A DNA stretch of 64,000 bases from Yoonia sp. R2331 (GTDB lineage Bacteria; Pseudomonadota; Alphaproteobacteria; Rhodobacterales; Rhodobacteraceae): positions 930,001-994,000 of the forward strand of contig NZ_JBGCUN010000001.1 of NCBI RefSeq assembly GCF_041103235.1, read 5' to 3'. Positions 1 to 7,275 of this stretch are shown here, piece after piece (within the stretch, counting starts at the first letter, position 1; each line of letters opens with the position of its first letter). Under the pieces are notes generated by a model that was given only the letters and a program-made list of their open reading frames with translations, was not told where the DNA came from and searched no databases. Both the position numbers and the translations under genes were made by a program.

Positions 1-1559
1 AGCAGAAACTGCGCCAGCGTGCCCGCGAAGAGCACTTGCAGTCCGAAGAACCGCCATGGACCCAGATCGCGCCAGAGGCGGACAGGGTGGCGCATGTGCA
101 CGCCGTAAGTGATCGCATAGCCCTTGAGCCAGCGCGAGCGTTGCTTGACCCACGGCCAGAACCGGCCATTCGCCTCTTCCTCGGTCACTGTGTTGACGAA
201 TTCGGTCCGGAATCCGTGGCGCGCCAGCCGGATACCAAGATCGGCATCTTCGGTGACATTGTGTGCGTCCCAGGCGCCAAGCCGTTCGAGCGCGTGGCGG
301 CGAAAAAAGAGTGTGGTGCCGCCGAGCGGTACGACCAGCCCCATACGGGCATAGCCGGGCAGGATGACCCGGAACCAGGCGGCGTATTCGATGGTGAAGC
401 AGCGGGTCAGCCAGTTGGCGCGCGGGTTGTAGTAATCAAGCATGCCTTGCAGGCAGGCCACCGCAGGATCGGCATTGGCAAAGTGATGGGCAACGCGGCG
501 CAGTTGATCGGGGGCGGGGGCATCCTCGGCGTCGTAGACGCCGACAATCGACCCATGCGCGAAATCGAGCGCGTAGTTCAGGGCGCGCGGTTTGGTTTTG
601 ATTGTGCCGTCCGGCACGGTGATCAGCCGCATCCACGTGAGCAACCGGGCGCGGCCGACAGCGGCGCGTGTGGTGTGATCACTGGCTTCCATCACAAGGC
701 AGACGTCAAGCAATTCGCGTGGATAATCAATCGCTTCCAAGCGGTTGAGAAGGTGATCTGCAATCGCTTTTTCGCGGTAGAGCGGGATCAGCAGGGTGAT
801 CACGGGCAGGCGCGCAGGTGTGGCGTCATGCGCGCCGGGGCCTTCGGGCAAGGGCGCGCGGCCCACGATGGCGGCTGCGGCTTTGACGCCGGTTGCGAGT
901 GTGAGCAAGAGCACCGTCAGGGCGGTCAGGATTGTGAAGGTCAGCACTGGGGCGGCAAAGGCGGCCAGCAGCAAGAGGCCGGCGAAAACGATGGCAAGGC
1001 GTAGCGCCGCCGGAGCCGCCCAATTGCGGCAACTTTCGGCGTCGGGCACGCGGGTTTCGGCGCGGCGAACGAGTTGCGTGGCGAATTGTGTGCTGATGCA
1101 GCGAGTGATTTGATCGGTCGTGGCAAAGGCCATGCGGACGGGACCAAACAGCGCCGTCAGCGAAGCGCGGTGGCGGTCAAAATGCAGCGCCGTGGGCGCC
1201 AGCACCACAACGCAGCCGCCCATGCGCCGCCACGGCAACACCCCGTGGCGCAGCGCCAGCGCAGGCCCAAGTTGGGCCACCAGCCGGGGGTCAGGCGGGT
1301 CTCGCAGCGGGTCGATCAACTGCGATTTCGTCAAATCGGTCTGCGCCTCGACCAGTGTGCGGCGGGACAATCCATGCTGCGCATAAAGCACGTCATCCAG
1401 CTGCAACCCCAGCCGGGTCGCGACATGTTGCGCATCATCGAGCGCATCGGACGACACCGCGCCATCGGACGTCGAAAGGTCAAGACGCAACGTGCTGCGC
1501 AGGGGGTGCATCACCTGCGCAGTTGGGTCTGGTGTCAAATGGGGCGTCAGTCGCGTCAT
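1..1559 (-). CDS. Glycosyltransferase family 2 membrane protein with MshEN-like N-terminus (partial)
   Basis: The frame stays open from an ATG at 1559 to the left edge, so the C-terminus is missing; 519 residues are visible. Residues 40-160 resemble the N-terminal domain of type II secretion ATPases (MshEN): an RLG motif at 49-51 is followed by a regularly spaced Leu/Gln pattern and a later PPDPRLV stretch. Two hydrophobic segments follow at about 187-225. The rest is a processive-type GT2 domain: YDAED at 342-346 (nucleotide-sugar and metal binding), TED around 436-438 and QRSRW at 473-477, as in cellulose-synthase-like enzymes. It probably transfers sugars to an exopolysaccharide at the inner membrane. 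MshEN domains of this kind can bind c-di-GMP, so allosteric control is possible but inferred. The sugar and product are unknown. Confidence 0.85.
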   Translation of the reverse strand, partial: MTRLTPHLTPDPTAQVMHPLRSTLRLDLSTSDGAVSSDALDDAQHVATRLGLQLDDVLYAQHGLSRRTLVEAQTDLTKSQLIDPLRDPPDPRLVAQLGPALALRHGVLPWRRMGGCVVVLAPTALHFDRHRASLTALFGPVRMAFATTDQITRCISTQFATQLVRRAETRVPDAESCRNWAAPAALRLAIVFAGLLLLAAFAAPVLTFTILTALTVLLLTLATGVKAAAAIVGRAPLPEGPGAHDATPARLPVITLLIPLYREKAIADHLLNRLEAIDYPRELLDVCLVMEASDHTTRAAVGRARLLTWMRLITVPDGTIKTKPRALNYALDFAHGSIVGVYDAEDAPAPDQLRRVAHHFANADPAVACLQGMLDYYNPRANWLTRCFTIEYAAWFRVILPGYARMGLVVPLGGTTLFFRRHALERLGAWDAHNVTEDADLGIRLARHGFRTEFVNTVTEEEANGRFWPWVKQRSRWLKGYAITYGVHMRHPVRLWRDLGPWRFFGLQVLFAGTLAQFL

Positions 1560-1635
1560 CTGGCCCGTCCGGTTGTCCCGAAGACCAAGATGACGGCAGC
1601 ATCCTTAACGGATGATTAACAAAGCCGCGAAAAGT

Positions 1636-2781
1636 TTACGCAGCGCGGGCGTCCATGGCCGCTGCGAAACGCTCAAACAGATAGTAGCTGTCTTGCGGCC
1701 CCGGCGATGCCTCGGGGTGATATTGCACGCCAAAGACCGGACGGTCCGCCAGACGGATGCCGCAGTTTGACCCGTCAAAGAGCGAGACGTGGCTTTCGAC
1801 AACGCCGTCGGGCAGGGTTTGGCTGTCAACGGTAAACCCATGATTCATTGACGTAATTTCGACCTTGCCGGTCTCGATGTCCTTGACCGGGTGGTTGGCG
1901 CCGTGATGGCCGTGGTTCATCTTGATCGTCTGCGCGCCAAGGGCGAGTGCCAACATCTGGTGACCCAGACAAATGCCAAACACAGGCAGATCGGTTTCAA
2001 GCACGCCTTTGATCATCGGCACGGCATAGGTGCCCGTGGCCGCCGGATCGCCCGGCCCATTGGACAAAAAGACGCCATCGGGGTTAAGCGCCAGAACCTC
2101 TTCTGCGGTGGCCGTGGCAGGCAGGACGGTCACGTCGCAGCCCGCAGAGGCGAGACAGCGCAGGATGTTGCGCTTGGCACCATAGTCAATCGCCACAACT
2201 TTGTGCCGGGCGGCGGTTTGTGGCGCGTAGCCCTCTGGCCAGGCCCAGCGCATTTCATTCCAGTGGTAGGATTGCGCGCAGGTCACTTCCTTCGCCAGAT
2301 CCAGTCCCTCGAGGCCGGAAAAACCGCGGGCGGCGGCCACAAGCGCATCAATGTCAAAATTGCCGTCCGGGTCATGGGCCAGCGCCACATGCGGCGCGCC
2401 CTGCTGGCGGATCGCGCGGGTCAGGCGGCGGGTATCAATACCACCAATGCCGATCCGGCCCCGGCGGGTCAGCCATGTGGTCATTTCCTCGGTCGCGCGC
2501 CAGTTCGAAGGTCCAGTTGGATCCCATTTGACGACCATGCCGCAGGCAACGGGGTCTGCGGTTTCGTCGTCTTCGGGGGTCACGCCTGTGTTGCCGATAT
2601 GGGGAAAAGTGAATGTCACGATCTGGCCCGCATAGGACGGATCGGTCATGATTTCCTGATAGCCGGTCATGGCGGTGTTAAAACAAAGCTCTGCCGTCGT
2701 CTGGCCGGTGGCCCCGAAGCCGCGACCATAGAAGATCGTACCATCGGCAAGTGCAAGGCAGGCGGTTGGTTTCGCTGGCAT
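1636..2781 (-). CDS. carA: Carbamoyl-phosphate synthase small (glutaminase) subunit
   Basis: CarA hydrolyses glutamine and passes ammonia to the large subunit CarB to make carbamoyl phosphate for arginine and pyrimidine synthesis in the cytoplasm. The 381-residue protein has the normal length. It shows the CarA N-terminal domain (MTGYQEIMTDPSYAGQ) and then a class I glutamine amidotransferase domain with SNGPGDP, the nucleophile motif GICLGHQ and the catalytic His/Glu in VQYHPEASPGP. An ATG also lies 9 bases upstream at 2790. I chose 2781 because the run TGGGGG sits at a proper ribosome-binding distance from it. carB is not in the window. The gene diverges from the YqeY gene at 2959. Confidence 0.97.
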   Translation of the reverse strand: MPAKPTACLALADGTIFYGRGFGATGQTTAELCFNTAMTGYQEIMTDPSYAGQIVTFTFPHIGNTGVTPEDDETADPVACGMVVKWDPTGPSNWRATEEMTTWLTRRGRIGIGGIDTRRLTRAIRQQGAPHVALAHDPDGNFDIDALVAAARGFSGLEGLDLAKEVTCAQSYHWNEMRWAWPEGYAPQTAARHKVVAIDYGAKRNILRCLASAGCDVTVLPATATAEEVLALNPDGVFLSNGPGDPAATGTYAVPMIKGVLETDLPVFGICLGHQMLALALGAQTIKMNHGHHGANHPVKDIETGKVEITSMNHGFTVDSQTLPDGVVESHVSLFDGSNCGIRLADRPVFGVQYHPEASPGPQDSYYLFERFAAAMDARAA

Positions 2782-2958
2782 CGCGTGCATCCCCCAGATC
2801 GCGCAAAATTGGGCCGTAACTAAGGGCGCAGTCGGCAGGGGTCAAGGGCCAGAACGCCCTTGTTTTTGGCCTGTGCTAACGTCGCGTTGGGGTGCTTGTC
2901 AGCCACCGGGTGCGACAGTATGGTGCGCGCTCGCCTGATGCCAGAGACGGGAGTTTTC

Positions 2959-3414
2959 ATGGACATGCGCAGCCGGGTCAATGCGGCCCTGAAAGATGCA
3001 ATGAAGTCGAAAGAGGCGGACCGTCTGTCCACCCTGCGGCTGATCAACGCCGCGATCAAGGATCGCGAGATCGCGCAACGCGGCACTGACGAGGCCGAGG
3101 TGGGCGACGCAGAGGTGCTGTCAATCTTGGGGCGGATGGTCAAGCAGCGTCACGAAAGCGCACGCGCCTACGAAGAGGGCGGGCGGCTGGAGCTGGCCGA
3201 CAAGGAACGGTCCGAGATCAAGGTGATCGAGGATTTCCTGCCAAAACAGCTGGATTCAGAGGAGGCCGCCGCTGCCGTGGATGCCGCGATTGCCGAGGTT
3301 GGCGCCACCAGCATCCGCGATATGGGCAAGGTGATGGGGGTCCTGAAGGCCAAGTTCACCGGTCAGATGGATTTCGGCAAGGTCGGCCCGTTGGTCAAAG
3401 ACAAATTGGGGTAA
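2959..3414 (+). CDS. GatB/YqeY domain-containing protein
   Basis: This is a 151-residue YqeY-family protein: an all-helical N-terminal part (MKSKEADRLSTLRLINAAI) followed by the small domain that resembles the tRNA-binding tail of GatB. Such proteins are linked to tRNA-dependent amidotransferase or proofreading functions, but the exact role is not established. The frame opens upstream at 2860. The start at 2959 is chosen because GGGAG lies six bases before this ATG and because homologues begin with MDMRSR or MLR-like residues. It diverges from carA, a common arrangement in Rhodobacterales. Confidence 0.92.
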   Translation: MDMRSRVNAALKDAMKSKEADRLSTLRLINAAIKDREIAQRGTDEAEVGDAEVLSILGRMVKQRHESARAYEEGGRLELADKERSEIKVIEDFLPKQLDSEEAAAAVDAAIAEVGATSIRDMGKVMGVLKAKFTGQMDFGKVGPLVKDKLG

Positions 3415-3419
3415 ACCGC

Positions 3420-3530
3420 GTCTCGAGAAACGGTCCGGGGGACCGTTTCAGCGGTTTACGGGCGGAGCCCCGGGGGTCTCGGAAACGGTCCGGGGGACCG
3501 TTTAAGCGGTTTACGGGTGGGCGTCTCAAG
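3420..3530. repeat. Tandem pair of a palindromic repeat (about 55-bp period)
   Basis: Two copies of a perfect hairpin with arms AAACGGTCC and GGACCGTTT around GGG lie at 3428-3448 and 3483-3503. Each is followed by the same GCGGTTTACGGG tail and preceded by a TCTCG-like motif. The copies are 55 bases apart and nearly identical. They sit between the 3' ends of the convergent YqeY and DUF2244 genes. This may be a family of interspersed palindromes acting as bidirectional terminators or mRNA 3' stabilisers. There is no clear T-tract, so termination is not proven. Confidence 0.7.
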
Positions 3531-3553
3531 CGCATTTGCAAATTTGTGGCGCG

Positions 3554-4042
3554 CTAGGGACGCAAAGCGCGTTTGAGGTCGTCATAAAGGGCGAGCCGTT
3601 CGCTGGCGTCCAGAAAGCTGCCGATTTCAACCTCGCGGTCGCCGCCGCGCAGGGTGATGTAATTGTCGACCGGGCCGCCCTTGGGGTGCAGATGTACGCT
3701 GACCCAATAGCGGTTGGCCTGCCATTCCTGCGCCGGTGCCTTGGGGTTGTGCCGGGTCAAGTAGGCGACATCATCCGTGACGGTCAATTCCTCGAGCACC
3801 TCGCCCCTGCGGTAGCTGATGTTGAGCGCGGTCCACAGACCTGCAACCATCAGCGCAAAGAAAGGCAAAAGACCCCAAAGGATAGTTGATCCCAGAACCA
3901 CGATCAGCGGCAAAGTCACAAGGAGGCAGGTTGCCCCCATGAAAAGCACAAAGTCGCGCCGCAAAAGCGACCGGTAGGGCCAGAGCGACAGCCGCCAGTT
4001 GGCGGAGGCTTGCGGAGGTTCCGGGGTCCATTCGTAGGGCAT
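3554..4042 (-). CDS. DUF2244 domain-containing inner-membrane protein
   Basis: The 162-residue protein has two adjacent hydrophobic segments (about 33-52 and 55-73) after a short N-terminal region with WRLSLWPYRSL. A C-terminal soluble part carries the RRGEVLEELTV and NRYWVSVHLHPKGGPVDNY stretches typical of DUF2244. These small proteins are frequent in Alphaproteobacteria, often near cytochrome oxidase genes; ctaD lies 1.4 kb away here. The function is unknown. The ATG at 4042 is the first start after an upstream stop. Confidence 0.85.
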   Translation of the reverse strand: MPYEWTPEPPQASANWRLSLWPYRSLLRRDFVLFMGATCLLVTLPLIVVLGSTILWGLLPFFALMVAGLWTALNISYRRGEVLEELTVTDDVAYLTRHNPKAPAQEWQANRYWVSVHLHPKGGPVDNYITLRGGDREVEIGSFLDASERLALYDDLKRALRP

Positions 4043-4359
4043 GGGGACGTTTTAGCGATCTGTGCATGGCAGACAATGTGCGGTTCCGTCGCGCCTGATT
4101 CCGCGCCTTGAATGTGGCGAGAATCAGGCGGACCGATTCGCTGGCAGTCCTGATGATTGTTTCCAAAAGGGAAAAGATTGCAGGATTTTCGGCAAAATCG
4201 GGCCATTTGGGGGCGAGATTTGGAGCGATTTTCGGGTCTGAGGCGAAAAAGTGTTAATGAAACGTTCACGGGCCTTGATTTGGCCCTTTTTGATATGGGA
4301 TACATGTTGAGAAGTCGGCGGTACTTTGTGCGCTGCTGTTTGGTAACGAGGAAATTGAA
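4043..4359. other. Intergenic region, divergent promoters
   Basis: 317 bases between the starts of the DUF2244 and VPLPA-CTERM genes. It becomes AT-richer than its surroundings towards 4250-4350, as expected for promoters in both directions. No convincing gene, RNA or operator palindrome was seen. Confidence 0.4.
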
Positions 4360-4959
4360 ATGAACAAGATTAAGTCACTTGCCGCTGTCGCCGGATTTGC
4401 GGCCGCAGCGTTTGCAAGTCAGGCAAGTGCCGCAACGCTTTCTGCAGGTGGGATGGTTTATACGCCGCATGCCGTGGCGCAACTTGAAGCTTCGCTGCTG
4501 GAAGTCGGGGCAAGTTCCGACAGCCAGATGGCAACCAACCTGATCGATGCGAATTCGACCCTTCTGGGTGAGTTGGATAGCGGCACGTCGAGCGACGGTG
4601 GCTCGATTGTTTTCAAGTTTGAGTCGGCCATTGCTGGTCTGTTCGCCGTGAACACCAGCACAACCAATGACGTGGGATCATTCGATGACCTGCGCATCTC
4701 ATGGTGTTCGGGCGTCACCGGTTCGAGCTGTTCCGGCGAAGAATCGTTCATCATGGAGCCTGTGTCTGGGCAGAGCCTGCTTGCAAGCTTCGGCAGCGCT
4801 GGCGACATCAAGTACCTTGTCGCGACCTGGACAGGTGTGAATCAAGACTTCAGCAATCTGGACTTCCGCGTTGTTGCATCGGTTCCGGTGCCTGCCGCTG
4901 GTCTGCTGTTGCTGGCTGGTCTGGGCGGTCTGGGTGCGATGAAGCGCCGCAAGGGCTAA
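4360..4959 (+). CDS. VPLPA-CTERM sorting domain-containing exported protein
   Basis: The 199-residue protein starts with a Sec signal peptide (residues 1-24, ending ASQASA). Its middle is low in charge and rich in Ser, Thr, Gly and Asp. It ends at 175-199 with the tripartite sorting tail VPVPAAG, a Leu/Gly-rich transmembrane stretch, then KRRKG. This is the VPLPA variant of PEP-CTERM, known in Rhodobacterales and thought to be processed by an exosortase-like enzyme and linked to exopolysaccharide or biofilm. A pair of cysteines in SWCSGVTGSSCSG may form a disulfide. No exosortase gene is in view. The ribosome-binding site is GAGGAA, and a clean terminator follows the gene. Confidence 0.88.
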   Translation: MNKIKSLAAVAGFAAAAFASQASAATLSAGGMVYTPHAVAQLEASLLEVGASSDSQMATNLIDANSTLLGELDSGTSSDGGSIVFKFESAIAGLFAVNTSTTNDVGSFDDLRISWCSGVTGSSCSGEESFIMEPVSGQSLLASFGSAGDIKYLVATWTGVNQDFSNLDFRVVASVPVPAAGLLLLAGLGGLGAMKRRKG

Positions 4960-4980
4960 TCCTTCCCAACAGAATACGGA

Positions 4981-5007
4981 AAGCCCCGCCATTGTGCGGG
5001 GCTTTTT
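4981..5007 (+). terminator. Rho-independent terminator of the VPLPA-CTERM gene
   Basis: A perfect 9-bp stem (AAGCCCCGC / GCGGGGCTT) with a six-base loop is followed by a run of T, 22 bases after the stop codon at 4959. Confidence 0.9.
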
Positions 5008-5009
5008 GA

Positions 5010-5390
5010 TTCCGGGGTATGGGTGCTGATGCCGTTGCGTCGTCGGTGACAGTGATGGCAGCAATGCGCACCACCACTGCAACAAGAGCCGTCACAGCGG
5101 CATGGCTGCAGCTGTCAAAGGGGCAGGGGGCCGCCACAGGCGTAAGATGTGCAACGCTCTCACCGTGAGCGGTGGTGGCGAAGTCAACGCGCACCTGTGT
5201 CCCGTGCTGCGGTGGGTCCGAAGCCTTGGGCCACCTATGGGTTCTGATGTGTGACTTACTGCGCGCTTGGTGGTTGCTACAGTCAGGCGGCTGCGTCCAA
5301 AGAGCGGGGCAGTGTCGGGCTGCGCGGGGTGTTATGGGCGGCAATACGACCCGGGTATCGCGGTGCCCTGCAATTGCGTGATGCACAAAT
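5010..5390. other. Non-coding stretch between VPLPA-CTERM gene and ctaD
   Basis: About 380 bases between two terminators. Open frames exist on both strands, but their amino-acid composition (runs of Arg, Pro, His and Cys) is not protein-like, and none has a convincing ribosome-binding site or family motif. No RNA gene recognised. Confidence 0.4.
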
Positions 5391-5391
5391 G

Positions 5392-5423
5392 AAAAGGCCC
5401 CGGTCGAGTGACCGGGGCCTTTT
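5392..5423 (-). terminator. Terminator downstream of ctaD
   Basis: A 14-bp perfect stem (AAAAGGCCCCGGTC / GACCGGGGCCTTTT) with a four-base loop lies 24 bases after the ctaD stop. On the minus strand it ends in TTTT. The A/T flanks make it potentially bidirectional. Confidence 0.9.
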
Positions 5424-5446
5424 CGGTGTTGCGATACGCCTTGGCG

Positions 5447-7117
5447 TCAGTGCGCGTGCGGCTTGTCCCAATCGGACTGCTTGGGCAGCGTTTCGAACGT
5501 ATGTTCGGGCGGCGGCGAGGGCAGGGTCCATTCCAGCGTGTCGGCGTATTCGTTCCACGGGTTGGGGTCAGACACCCGGCGACCGTAGAGCAGCGAATAG
5601 AAGATCACGCCGATGAAGAACACGAAGCTGGCGAAGGACAGGAAGGCGCCCCAGCTGGAGACGTAGTTCCACAGGGCATAAGCCTCGGGATAGTCGATGT
5701 AGCGACGTGGCATCCCCTGACGGCCCAGGAAGTGCTGCGGGAAGAAGGTGATGTTTGCACCGATGAACATCGCCCAGAAGTGCAATTTACCGGCCCATTC
5801 GGGGTACATGCGGCCCGACATCTTGGGGAAGTAGAAATAGATGCCCGCGAAGATCGAGAAGACAGCGCCCAGCGACATCACATAGTGGAAGTGTGCCACG
5901 ACGTAGTAGGTGTCGTGATAGGCCCGGTCGACGCCGGCCTGAGACAGTACGATGCCCGTCACACCGCCCACGGTGAAGAGGAACAGGAAGCCCATCGCCC
6001 AAAGCATCGGCGTTTTGAACTCAACCGAGCCGCCCCACATTGTGGCGATCCAGCTGAAGATCTTCACACCTGTCGGCACTGCGATCACCATCGTGGCCAG
6101 CATGAAGTAGGACTGCTGGGTCAGGGACATGCCCACGGTGTACATGTGGTGCGCCCAGACGACGAAGCCCAGCACACCGATCGCGACCATCGCATAGACC
6201 ATCGGCAGGTAGCCGAAGATCGGTTTGCGGCTGAAGGTGGCGATGACGTGGCTGATGATGCCAAAGCCGGGGATGATGATGATGTAGACCTCTGGGTGGC
6301 CGAAGAACCACAGGATGTGCTGATAGAGGATCGGGTCACCGCCACCGGCAGGATCAAAGAATGTCGTGCCAAAGTTACGGTCTGTCAGCAGCATGGTGAT
6401 GGCGCCGGCCAGAACGGGCAAGGCGAGTAGGATCAACCATGCGGTCACAAAGATCGACCAGGAGAACAGCGGCACTTTGTGCAGGGTCATACCCGGCGCG
6501 CGCATGTTCAGGAAGGTGGTGATCATGTTGATCGCGCCAAGGATCGACGAGGCACCTGAAACGTGGACTGCAAAGATCGCAAGGTCCATGGACATCCCGC
6601 CCTCGGACGTCGACAGCGGCGGGTAAAGCACCCAGCCCACACCAGAGCCAAGCTGCCCGTTGCCGCCCGGCGACAGCATCGAGGCGACACCAAGCGCGGT
6701 ACCGGCGACATACATCCAGAACGACAGGTTGTTCATGCGCGGGAAGGCCATATCGGGCGCGCCGATCTGTAAGGGCATGAAATAGTTGCCAAATCCGCCA
6801 AAGAGCGCCGGGATGACCACAAAGAACATCATCAGGACGCCGTGATAGGTGATCATCACGTTCCAGAGGTGACCATTAGGTGTGCAAACCTCGCCAGAGG
6901 CGATGAACCGCGCGCCTTCGGCACACATGTATTGCACGCCGGGGTGCATCAGCTCGAGCCGCATGTAGACGGTAAAGGCCACCGAAATGAAACCGACCGC
7001 ACCTGCAACGAAGAGGTACAGGATGCCGATATCCTTGTGGTTGGTGGACATGAACCAGCGGGTAAAGAAGCCGCGGTTGTCTTCGTGCTCGTGGCCGTGG
7101 ATGGCTGCGTCTGCCAT
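5447..7117 (-). CDS. ctaD: Cytochrome c oxidase subunit I (aa3 type)
   Basis: This is the catalytic subunit of the proton-pumping terminal oxidase, which reduces oxygen to water in the inner membrane. The 556 residues are the usual length. Visible signatures are the 12-helix pattern, GHPEVYI (CuB His and the cross-linked Tyr), HHMYTVG (CuB His pair), TGVKIFSW (K-channel Lys) and HFHYVMS (haem ligands). The start at 7117 is preceded by AAGGAGA. It stands alone here: subunits II and III and the haem-A genes are not adjacent, and a terminator lies right behind it. Confidence 0.98.
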   Translation of the reverse strand: MADAAIHGHEHEDNRGFFTRWFMSTNHKDIGILYLFVAGAVGFISVAFTVYMRLELMHPGVQYMCAEGARFIASGEVCTPNGHLWNVMITYHGVLMMFFVVIPALFGGFGNYFMPLQIGAPDMAFPRMNNLSFWMYVAGTALGVASMLSPGGNGQLGSGVGWVLYPPLSTSEGGMSMDLAIFAVHVSGASSILGAINMITTFLNMRAPGMTLHKVPLFSWSIFVTAWLILLALPVLAGAITMLLTDRNFGTTFFDPAGGGDPILYQHILWFFGHPEVYIIIIPGFGIISHVIATFSRKPIFGYLPMVYAMVAIGVLGFVVWAHHMYTVGMSLTQQSYFMLATMVIAVPTGVKIFSWIATMWGGSVEFKTPMLWAMGFLFLFTVGGVTGIVLSQAGVDRAYHDTYYVVAHFHYVMSLGAVFSIFAGIYFYFPKMSGRMYPEWAGKLHFWAMFIGANITFFPQHFLGRQGMPRRYIDYPEAYALWNYVSSWGAFLSFASFVFFIGVIFYSLLYGRRVSDPNPWNEYADTLEWTLPSPPPEHTFETLPKQSDWDKPHAH

Positions 7118-7275
7118 GTGGCTCTCCTTGGTTGGTTCCTTTGCTCCGGGCGCGAGTCATCTTCACCCCGAGCTTTTGTTGGGGTTCTAGTGGGTTGTGC
7201 GCGCCGGGGCAACACGCGAAGTGGCCGAGGTGCTGGGTAATATTGGCGCAGGGGCGGGGGTGCCGGTGTTCGAAA

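Noticed and set aside
36-1004. Long plus-strand frame of 322 codons
   Set aside because: It is antisense to the glycosyltransferase, whose minus-strand frame has complete catalytic motifs; the plus-strand translation is rich in Arg, Gly and Gln with no family features.
1891-2823. Plus-strand frame of 310 codons
   Set aside because: Antisense shadow of carA.
3420-3530. Possible CRISPR-like repeat
   Set aside because: Only two copies, each itself a palindrome, with no series of unique spacers and no cas genes in the window.
4850-5386. Minus-strand frame of 178 codons
   Set aside because: It runs through the VPLPA-CTERM terminator and the 3' end of that gene; no ribosome-binding site or family pattern, and a composition full of Pro, His and Arg.
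5408-6430. Plus-strand frame of 340 codons opposite ctaD
   Set aside because: His/Asp/Val-rich shadow of the strongly conserved oxidase gene.
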